Origin: JBGPIK01 sp041484845
GTDB lineage: Bacteria > Desulfobacterota > Binatia > UBA9968
Direction: 5' to 3'
Assembly: GCA_041484845.1 (NCBI GenBank)
Contig: JBGPIK010000425.1
Location: 1 to 5,783 of the forward strand
DNA: 5,783 nt
The position numbers were made by a program, and so were the translations under genes. The notes under the pieces were generated by a model. It was not told where the DNA came from and did no database searches. It was given only the letters and a program-made list of their open reading frames with translations. This document shows, one piece after another, positions 1 to 4,872 of this stretch (position 1 is the stretch's first letter; every line of letters starts with the position of its first letter).

Positions 1-549
1 CAGGATATTCCACCACGATCGGATTTCGCCCGGTTTAACGAGTTTTGTGTTATAGGCTCCCATGCGATCCGCGACGTCTCCTTGGAACATGAAGACATAG
101 CGACCCTCGGGATCTGCGTAATGGTGTTTTTTCCCCCACCACAGCGAGAAGTCCGCCACCTCAGGCAGGATAAATGCGGAGTTCGTCGCCTCAAGAAGCC
201 CAGCTTTGGAATAAACCATGACCTGTGTGCCGGCGCCGCCAACAGCGATATCGACTAAGTGCTTACCGGCTCGCTTTTCCGCCATGACTTTTTTCGCCAG
301 GTCGCTTCCTTGTCCGCCGACAAAGTTCAGCTGAATCTTCGGATAGACATTCTTGAATTCTAAAATCGCATCTCGGACACCGTAGCGGGCTTGCCCATAG
401 AGAATAATTTCGCCTTCCTTGTGCGCCGCCGCGACGATCTCCTCCCACTCCGCGCGCCGATCTCTTTCCGCAAAGGAAATCGATGCGGACAACGCAAAGT
501 ACAAAACCGCAACCGCGACTTGTACAGTGGACCACGGAGCTTTACTCAC
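1..549 (-). CDS. Extracellular solute-binding protein of an ABC transporter (N-terminal part, cut by window edge)
   Basis: The 183 visible residues begin at a GTG codon (549-547) and continue in frame to base 1, so the C-terminal part is missing. Residues 1-27 look like a Sec signal peptide: Lys at position 3, a hydrophobic stretch from about V10 to L20, then a small-residue site ending SISFA, with predicted cleavage after Ala27. The mature part starts with a charged helix (EWEEIVAAAHKEGEIILYG), followed by VRDAILEFKNVYPKIQLNFV and a VDIAVGG segment. This is the opening layout of family-1/iron(III)-type periplasmic binding proteins. In that family the protein captures a ligand in the periplasm and hands it to a membrane permease and ATPase. 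Neither partner is visible here; they would lie beyond the left edge. The gene follows the catabolic genes on the same strand after a 221-base spacer. Substrate import for the pathway is inferred from position only, because Fbp-like homology does not fix the ligand. Confidence 0.85.
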   Translation of the reverse strand, partial: MSKAPWSTVQVAVAVLYFALSASISFAERDRRAEWEEIVAAAHKEGEIILYGQARYGVRDAILEFKNVYPKIQLNFVGGQGSDLAKKVMAEKRAGKHLVDIAVGGAGTQVMVYSKAGLLEATNSAFILPEVADFSLWWGKKHHYADPEGRYVFMFQGDVADRMGAYNTKLVKPGEIRSWWNIL

Positions 550-554
550 TCGAG

Positions 555-560
555 CCCCTT
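555..560 (-). promoter_or_regulatory. Shine-Dalgarno deciding the GTG start of the binding protein
   Basis: On the minus strand AAGGGG lies 5 bases before the GTG at 549-547. It supports this non-ATG start, which also gives a complete signal peptide. An ATG slightly further upstream is followed at once by a stop codon and cannot be used. Confidence 0.6.
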
Positions 561-593
561 ACATTAACGTTCAGTATTTCTGATGCAGGATTT

Positions 594-621
594 TTGAAGA
601 ACCAATTGCAAAATTCTTCAA
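594..621. repeat. 8+8 base perfect inverted repeat upstream of the binding-protein gene (candidate operator)
   Basis: TTGAAGAA (594-601) and TTCTTCAA (614-621) are perfect inverted copies separated by 12 bases. Their centres are 20 bases apart, about two DNA turns, which suits a dimeric regulator. The repeat lies 45-72 bases upstream of the GTG start. No T-run follows it on either strand, so it does not look like an intrinsic terminator. Binding by a regulator is inference, and chance in AT-rich DNA cannot be excluded. Confidence 0.35.
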
Positions 622-770
622 CAGTCGGACAGCGAGTCTTAAATTAGTCCGCCGGAGAAAATATTACAAGAAATTTAGGAGAGAAAAAGCTGAAAAATCA
701 ATAGGTTATAGTTCCTATACGAAATATTTAGAGGTTGAATATCTAAGTTCATAACGAGCGCAAAAATACT

Positions 771-1997
771 CTAATCAGGTGACGCGACTTGATGTGAAAG
801 AAAGATTTCCCGTCTTTCTCGTGCCGACTGCATGATGGCAAGAGAAACTTCGAGTGTTGCCATGCCCCAAGGCCCCGTATGACGGATCGCTTTATTGAGC
901 ACCACTGCATTGTAAAGCTCTTCCAACTCCGCACGCCGCGACCAACCCTCTTCTGGCAGCGAAACATCTTCAACGCCATTGTCGCTGTAAACGTACAGTC
1001 CATACTGCGACTGACGAATGTCTCCTCGATCGCAAGAAAGAACCAAGATGCCCAAGTCGTTCGGAACCCATGCCCTTCTCCCTCCGCGCTGACGGAATAT
1101 CTCGCGTTCCTGCGACCCACCGATGCGCATTGCGTCCTTAGCCGCATTCTCGTCGCGCGTGCCGTCCCGAAGCTGTCTCCTGATAACCGATCTCTCCTCG
1201 TAGGTATAGCGGCTTTTATTGGTTCCCCACGGCACCAGTTCCGAAGCCAGAAAGTAGCCGTAGCCATTGTGCATAAGTGTGGCTACGGTGCCATCTTCAA
1301 AATCGAGATAGGCTGAGTAGTAGCCGGGAATGGAACGGCCCTCGAACCATTGCCCGATCGTCCCTCTGACACTCCTTACCATACCGCCTCCCAGAAGCCT
1401 CAGTGTGTCGATTTGATGCGGCCCCTGGCGGTACGGGACGCCACCTCCTTGGGCCAAGTCCAGCTCCTCGGGAGTCCTCGGTCTTAACATCCAATCGGTG
1501 TACGCCCAGACATGCATGGCACGAAGCTTTCCGAGCCGGCCGGATTGAATTATCCGCCTCATGGTCTGGACGTGCGGGCCGAAGCTCTGGGTATGGCCAC
1601 AGACAAGCTTGATCCCGTTCTTGTCGGCGGCCTCGATCATCCCTTCGGCCTCCTGCAAGGAAATGGCCATCGGCTTTTCTACCACGACGTGCTTTCCGTG
1701 CTGAGCGGCCGTGATGGTATGGGACGCATGAAACTTGTTCGGCGTGGAGATCCAAACCGCATCGACATCGGGATCCTCGCAAAGCTTCTCAACGCTATCG
1801 TAGACCCTGGCGCCGTACCTGGCCTGGAAAGTTTGCAACACTCTCCGATTGAAATCCGCTCCCGCCACGACCTCGATCTGCGGCGTCGATTCCATGGCCG
1901 GCAAGATCTCCGACGCCCCGACTCCAATTCCTACGATTCCGAGCTTGAGCTTTTTTCCCGCCGGCTCCGCGCTCCCCACTCTTTCGCCGTCTGCCAT
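771..1997 (-). CDS. Gfo/Idh/MocA-family NAD(P)-dependent oxidoreductase, long type (phthalate dihydrodiol dehydrogenase-like)
   Basis: This is a 408-residue cytoplasmic protein. An N-terminal Rossmann fold is shown by GIVGIGVG at residues 20-27 and an acidic residue at the end of strand 2 (GAD, 46-48). The family hallmark EKP is at 107-109; its Lys is usually catalytic. The second-domain motif QGPHQID is at 191-197, with His194 and Asp197 as the likely active-site pair. Residues about 259-310 form a charged, Arg-rich insertion absent from short family members. Family members oxidise or reduce sugars, cyclitols or dihydrodiols with NAD(P). Two members fit this neighbourhood: phthalate 4,5-dihydrodiol dehydrogenase, which as I recall is also about 400 residues, and LigC, the 4-carboxy-2-hydroxymuconate semialdehyde dehydrogenase, which is shorter at about 315. 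The length favours the first. The start is secure because a strong AGGAGGAG lies 8 bases upstream. It is the last gene of the tight cluster. Confidence 0.88.
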   Translation of the reverse strand: MADGERVGSAEPAGKKLKLGIVGIGVGASEILPAMESTPQIEVVAGADFNRRVLQTFQARYGARVYDSVEKLCEDPDVDAVWISTPNKFHASHTITAAQHGKHVVVEKPMAISLQEAEGMIEAADKNGIKLVCGHTQSFGPHVQTMRRIIQSGRLGKLRAMHVWAYTDWMLRPRTPEELDLAQGGGVPYRQGPHQIDTLRLLGGGMVRSVRGTIGQWFEGRSIPGYYSAYLDFEDGTVATLMHNGYGYFLASELVPWGTNKSRYTYEERSVIRRQLRDGTRDENAAKDAMRIGGSQEREIFRQRGGRRAWVPNDLGILVLSCDRGDIRQSQYGLYVYSDNGVEDVSLPEEGWSRRAELEELYNAVVLNKAIRHTGPWGMATLEVSLAIMQSARERREIFLSHQVASPD

Positions 1998-2005
1998 GAA
2001 AACTT

Positions 2006-2013
2006 CTCCTCCT
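2006..2013 (-). promoter_or_regulatory. Strong Shine-Dalgarno of the dehydrogenase
   Basis: AGGAGGAG on the minus strand lies 8 bases before the ATG at 1997-1995. It is the best ribosome binding site in the window and sits wholly inside the 24-base gap after the amidohydrolase stop. It fixes the start and suggests high translation of the last gene in the cluster. Confidence 0.75.
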
Positions 2014-2021
2014 ACTTTCGC

Positions 2022-3002
2022 CTACGCCTTTAGCTTTGTGAAAACCTTCAGCGGGTTCTTGTGGAAGATCTTGAGCTTATCCTCGCTGTTTAGAAATTCC
2101 AGGTTGTCGATAACCGGGAAAAGATCGTCGGAAGCCCGTCCGCTATCGGGCCGGACCGCTCCGCCGGATCCCGGAGATTCGGTGCCGAACATCATTTGCT
2201 CCACGCCCTTTTGCTTGATGGCGGCGGTCAAAAAGTTCACGTCATAGGCGCAGCAATCATAAAAGAGATTTTTGCTAAGTTCTTTTTGCGCGATGTGGTG
2301 GTCTGTCGGGATGAAGCGGTTGAGCGCGCCGCCGCAGTGGCAGATCACGACTTTCAACTGCGGGAATTTCTCAAAAACGTTGCTGTGCGAGAGCAGATGC
2401 ATCGCAATGAACTCTTCGGTGTAGTTGTTCATCTGGTAGTTGTGCGGGATGATCTCAATACGCGGGTCAAAGCTCGTCGAAGGATGGACCATAAGAGGCA
2501 CATCCAGTTCTTGCGCTTTGGCATAGAGGGGATGCCAGTACTCGTCGTGCATTCCCGGCGCATCTTTCTTGCCGCTCGGATCGGGATTGACATAGGCGCC
2601 GACGAAGCCCAATTCCTTCACGCAACGTTCCAGCTCGACAATGCAATTCCGGGTGTCGGTCCCGGCGCTCTGCGGCAATTGCGCCATGCCGATAAAACGG
2701 TCGGGATGCAGCTTCACGATGCGCGCAATGACATCGTTGGTGATCCGGCAAATCTCCTGCTGGAGAAACGGCCGGGTCCAGTGCCACATAGCGACCGGCC
2801 GCGGGCCGAGAAGCTGGATATCGATATTTCTCTCGTCCAAACCTTTCAGGTGGCTCTTCTGCGCGTTTGCGAGCTGTTCATCCGACAGCTCCAATTTTCT
2901 ACCCGGAGTATTGAGTGAGATCATGCCTCCGAGATGCCCCCTGAAGTGGGGCGGCGTGCTCATGTGACCGTGAACGTCAATGACTTTATGGTTCTGAAAC
3001 AT
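2022..3002 (-). CDS. Amidohydrolase-superfamily (cog2159) protein, 4-oxalomesaconate hydratase (LigJ)-like
   Basis: This is a 326-residue TIM-barrel metal enzyme. Visible metal and active-site residues are His11 and His13 (VIDVHGHM after strand 1), His173 (LMVHPS), His222 (VICHCGG) and Glu275 (MMFGTESPG). In most amidohydrolase relatives, such as ACMSD, the last ligand is Asp. Glu at this place matches what I recall of LigJ, whose zinc is held by two N-terminal His, one mid-barrel His and a Glu. LigJ hydrates 4-oxalomesaconate to 4-carboxy-4-hydroxy-2-oxoadipate in the protocatechuate 4,5-cleavage and gallate routes. The aldolase gene just upstream would split that product, and a LigB-type dioxygenase precedes it. 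A decarboxylase of the ACMSD type is the main alternative. The ATG at 3002-3000 is chosen over an in-frame TTG nine codons upstream because AAGGGGGGA precedes it at proper distance. All visible ligands are intact. Confidence 0.87.
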   Translation of the reverse strand: MFQNHKVIDVHGHMSTPPHFRGHLGGMISLNTPGRKLELSDEQLANAQKSHLKGLDERNIDIQLLGPRPVAMWHWTRPFLQQEICRITNDVIARIVKLHPDRFIGMAQLPQSAGTDTRNCIVELERCVKELGFVGAYVNPDPSGKKDAPGMHDEYWHPLYAKAQELDVPLMVHPSTSFDPRIEIIPHNYQMNNYTEEFIAMHLLSHSNVFEKFPQLKVVICHCGGALNRFIPTDHHIAQKELSKNLFYDCCAYDVNFLTAAIKQKGVEQMMFGTESPGSGGAVRPDSGRASDDLFPVIDNLEFLNSEDKLKIFHKNPLKVFTKLKA

Positions 3003-3005
3003 GAT

Positions 3006-3014
3006 TCCCCCCTT
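3006..3014 (-). promoter_or_regulatory. Shine-Dalgarno deciding the ATG start of the amidohydrolase
   Basis: AAGGGGGGA on the minus strand lies 3 bases before the ATG at 3002-3000; its AAGGGG core is about 5 bases away. It is downstream of the alternative TTG at 3029-3027, which it cannot serve, so the shorter 326-residue protein is preferred. Confidence 0.65.
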
Positions 3015-3034
3015 TTTGGGCGCGATCAAAAAGT

Positions 3035-3703
3035 TTACGTTTTGTTCTTCTGCAGCATCGACTCGTAGCCGAGCTTTTCCAGCACCTCGACGATCGAGAG
3101 ACCCTGACGGATCGCCTCAGCCATTCTGGCCTCCTGCTGCGCTACCGCCTCGGCTTCTTGAATCACTTGTTGTTCTTTCTCACGTGGAATAAAAACGACG
3201 CCGCTACCATCCGCGATCACCAGATCGCCTGGTCGCACCTGAACTCCGGCAAACGCGATCTCCCGGTTGAAAAAGTCCTGCACTACCCTTCCTCGCGCGG
3301 TCATGGGAACCACCGCGCGCGCATAAACCGGAAATTCCACTTCACGGCTTTCGTCAATGTCTCTACACGCGCCGTCGATGACCACCCCGCTTAATCCCTT
3401 AAGCTTCGCTCCTAGCGACAGAAGTCCACCCCAGGCGGAAACGTCGGATCGCCCGCCGCTGTCGATGACGATGACATCTCCCGGTTTTGCCGCGTCGATC
3501 GGCGCCGTGCCTAGATGCTGTTTTGGTTTTTCCAAGCCGGCAGGCTTGATCTTGACCGTCACCGCGCGCCCGAAAATCCGTGGACAAGGCCAAAGAGGCC
3601 GGACACCGAAAGTAGCGCCCTTAAGAACCAAGCGATCGAGCGCATCCGAGACTGCGCAGGTATCGAGCTTGGTGAGGCGAGTTAATAAATCGTCTTGAGC
3701 CAT
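3035..3703 (-). CDS. RraA-family protein, probable 4-hydroxy-4-methyl-2-oxoglutarate/4-carboxy-4-hydroxy-2-oxoadipate aldolase-like
   Basis: This is a 222-residue cytoplasmic protein of the RraA/HMG-CHA aldolase fold, of normal length. The N-terminus LTKLDTCAVSDALDRL is typical. The central GDVIVIDSGG (76-84), WGGLLSLGAKLKG (91-103) and VVIDGACRD (107-115) form the family core. Arg114 and Asp115 match the residues that bind pyruvate and the metal, and Glu118 matches the following acidic position. The first Asp of the reported D-X20-R-D aldolase signature is Gly93 here. Such enzymes cleave 4-carboxy-4-hydroxy-2-oxoadipate to pyruvate and oxaloacetate, the step after the LigJ-like hydratase encoded next. 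Related proteins are often misnamed dimethylmenaquinone methyltransferase, and RraA itself inhibits RNase E. Pathway context argues for an aldolase, but the Gly substitution leaves doubt. The start at 3703 is favoured by GAGGG 4 bases upstream; ATG at 3706 is adjacent, and a longer frame from 3748 would overlap the dioxygenase. Confidence 0.83.
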   Translation of the reverse strand: MAQDDLLTRLTKLDTCAVSDALDRLVLKGATFGVRPLWPCPRIFGRAVTVKIKPAGLEKPKQHLGTAPIDAAKPGDVIVIDSGGRSDVSAWGGLLSLGAKLKGLSGVVIDGACRDIDESREVEFPVYARAVVPMTARGRVVQDFFNREIAFAGVQVRPGDLVIADGSGVVFIPREKEQQVIQEAEAVAQQEARMAEAIRQGLSIVEVLEKLGYESMLQKNKT

Positions 3704-3706
3704 CAT

Positions 3707-3714
3707 TCCCTCTT
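3707..3714 (-). promoter_or_regulatory. Shine-Dalgarno deciding the RraA-like start
   Basis: AAGAGGGA lies between the dioxygenase stop (3720-3718) and tandem ATG codons at 3706 and 3703. Its GAGGG is 1 base from the first and 4 bases from the second, so the second ATG is more likely used. The 14-base gap suggests translational coupling with the dioxygenase. Confidence 0.55.
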
Positions 3715-3717
3715 GAG

Positions 3718-4674
3718 TTATTTCCAGTAGGCGAACGCCATGCCGCAACCGGTGCCGGCGGGCGAGCGGTAGGTGGTCACATAATCCACCAGGTTCATCT
3801 CCATCGGCTCCACCGATCCAGCCAGCGCAATCCAGTTAAGAATCTCCGAAGTGCCGCCGCGCAACTTTTCTCTGGGGACGCCGTAGAGCAACTCGGGATT
3901 CTTATGAGTCAGCCCCTCAAGCACCTTACGATCCAGCTCTTCGTCGATAACCACGTGGCTGAGCCCACCGGATGCCATCACCGCGACCCGGGCACCGCCA
4001 TCCCACGACTTGATCGCTCTGCGCACGGCCCGGCCTAAAGCATAGCAACGCTTCGGCGTCGGCTGGTTTGGCGGATAGTACGTGTTGACCATCAGCGGAA
4101 CCATGGGCAGGACGCCGCCGGGCCAGATGCGTTGGTATAGAAAACTGAAGGCATGACCGACTCCTATCTCTTTGCGCAAACGGTCACAACGCGCGATGTC
4201 GAACTCGTCGGTTACAAGAGCTCGGATCAGGTGCTCAGCGAGTTCGGACCCTGCGCGGTATTCTTCGGCTGTCGCCGCCCATCCTTTCTCTTCTGCAGTT
4301 TTCCATGCAGCGGGGTTCCGCCCCGTGTGTTTAACTACCGGCAGAGACTCCCCGTGATAGAGCGCAAAGGTAGGCATGTTGTCATCATAAAATTGCTCGC
4401 GCTGGTCGTCGCCGAAGACCACGATAACATCAGCGCTGGCCTTTTGCAGAACCTCACCGAGAACCGCGATCGCCTTTTGGCAGGCCTTATCCCGCTCGCG
4501 CATTTTGTTCTCTGTGAGATCCTGGTTGATGTCCGGTTTGGCCCGGCCCAGCAATCCCTGATAATCCAGCCGGGCGTCATGCTCGTCCTTTTCTCGCAGC
4601 AGATGCCATTCGCGCGCGGGCACGCTTAGCTGCGGGCTATGTGAAGTTCCGATTCCTAAAACGATTTCCGCCAT
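3718..4674 (-). CDS. LigB-family (class III) extradiol ring-cleavage dioxygenase
   Basis: This is a 318-residue single-chain protein with no LigA-like partner nearby. It opens with MAEIVLGIGTSHSPQL, where His12 matches the first metal ligand of LigB. By eye, His174 (GVGHAFSFL) matches LigB His127, His240 (ASGGLSHVV) matches catalytic His195, and Glu277 (GGTSEILNWI) matches metal ligand Glu242. LigB His61 sits in a YNDH stretch; here the place reads FGDDQ, giving Asp90 or Gln91. Class III enzymes use Fe(II) and oxygen to cut the ring next to two hydroxyls. The single-chain form and opening sequence recall 3-O-methylgallate/gallate dioxygenases (DesZ type) more than protocatechuate LigAB; this is from memory. 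Gallate-type cleavage yields 4-oxalomesaconate directly, which suits the downstream LigJ- and LigK-like genes. The ATG has only a weak GAG 5 bases upstream and a small hairpin just before it. Confidence 0.87.
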   Translation of the reverse strand: MAEIVLGIGTSHSPQLSVPAREWHLLREKDEHDARLDYQGLLGRAKPDINQDLTENKMRERDKACQKAIAVLGEVLQKASADVIVVFGDDQREQFYDDNMPTFALYHGESLPVVKHTGRNPAAWKTAEEKGWAATAEEYRAGSELAEHLIRALVTDEFDIARCDRLRKEIGVGHAFSFLYQRIWPGGVLPMVPLMVNTYYPPNQPTPKRCYALGRAVRRAIKSWDGGARVAVMASGGLSHVVIDEELDRKVLEGLTHKNPELLYGVPREKLRGGTSEILNWIALAGSVEPMEMNLVDYVTTYRSPAGTGCGMAFAYWK

Positions 4675-4681
4675 CTCTGCT

Positions 4682-4695
4682 CAGCCTTTCGGCTG
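4682..4695 (-). repeat. Small GAAA-tetraloop hairpin just upstream of the dioxygenase start
   Basis: On the minus strand CAGCC-GAAA-GGCTG folds as a 5-base-pair stem with a GNRA tetraloop, ending 7 bases before the ATG at 4674. It overlaps the region where a Shine-Dalgarno would normally lie, and only a weak GAG is present there. It might tune translation or protect a processed mRNA end. A stem this short could be chance. Confidence 0.3.
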
Positions 4696-4735
4696 CCTCC
4701 GAGTAAGTTCCACGAAGAACATTTCAAAGTTCCAG

Positions 4736-4775
4736 GTTCAACGTTTAGTTTTATTTCAGACCTTGAACATTGAAC
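4736..4775 (-). repeat. Imperfect palindrome, 10-base stem with 20-base loop, in the gap before the dioxygenase
   Basis: GTTCAACGTT (4736-4745) and AACATTGAAC (4766-4775) are inverted copies with one mismatch. In minus-strand RNA the mismatch becomes a U·G wobble, so all 10 positions pair; in plus-strand RNA it would be a C/A mismatch. The surrounding bases repeat short TTCAA/TTGAA/GTTC words. This looks like a small dispersed intergenic repeat or an mRNA processing or attenuation hairpin. No U-run follows directly, so it is not a classical terminator. Confidence 0.4.
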
Positions 4776-4872
4776 TCTAGACCTCCACCCTCGCTCCTGA
4801 GGGCTCACCTCTCGGTCGCTTCTCACGCGAGAACAATGCGCGCTAACGGCCCAACACTTTTCATTTCTTCGC

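Larger units (their letters stand above)
550..770. other. AT-rich intergenic spacer between the dehydrogenase and the binding-protein gene
   Basis: This 221-base spacer has no credible reading frame on either strand. Its composition drops sharply: bases 661-720 are about 27% GC and 721-780 about 32%, against roughly 58% in a sampled stretch of the neighbouring gene. It probably separates transcription units or holds a promoter for the binding-protein gene. I could not find a convincing -35/-10 pair, only weak partial matches. There is no strong hairpin plus T-run to end transcription after the dehydrogenase, so read-through is possible. Confidence 0.5.
4675..4872. other. 198-base non-coding gap between the class II aldolase and dioxygenase genes
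   Basis: No credible frame is seen on either strand. The gap holds the palindrome at 4736-4775, the GAAA-loop hairpin at 4682-4695, and short weak stems at 4788-4803 (CCCTC/GAGGG) and 4820-4833 (TTCTC/GAGAA). Gaps between the next genes are 14 to 32 bases, so this one may hold a second promoter or a processing site. I found no convincing -35/-10 pair. Confidence 0.5.

Noticed and set aside
263..535. Cys- and Arg-rich minus-strand frame in another phase of the binding-protein gene
   Set aside because: The competing frame gives a signal peptide and a coherent binding-protein sequence; this one has no domain.
676..682. AGGAGAG on the plus strand, like a Shine-Dalgarno
   Set aside because: No start codon with an open frame follows at a usable distance.
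707..720. Palindrome TATAG-TTC-CTATA resembling part of an FRT recombination site
   Set aside because: Only about 11 bases match one FRT arm, the second arm and the spacer are missing, and there is no recombinase nearby; most likely chance in AT-rich DNA.
1512..2247. Plus-strand open frames opposite the dehydrogenase and amidohydrolase
   Set aside because: They run across real minus-strand genes, have no recognisable motifs, and look like mirror frames.
2196..2918. Long plus-strand open frame opposite the amidohydrolase gene
   Set aside because: It is fully antisense to a gene with intact metal-ligand motifs, has no recognisable domain, and is expected by chance in GC-rich coding DNA.
3704..3748. 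N-terminal extension of the RraA-like protein from an upstream start
   Set aside because: It would overlap the dioxygenase gene by 31 bases, and the ribosome site and family N-terminus favour the start at 3703.
4153..4629. Plus-strand open frame opposite the dioxygenase
   Set aside because: It lies within the LigB-like gene and has no recognisable motif; it is a mirror frame.
4788..4833. Short stems CCCTC/GAGGG and TTCTC/GAGAA as a terminator after the class II aldolase
   Set aside because: The stems are only 5 base pairs and no T-run follows on the minus strand.
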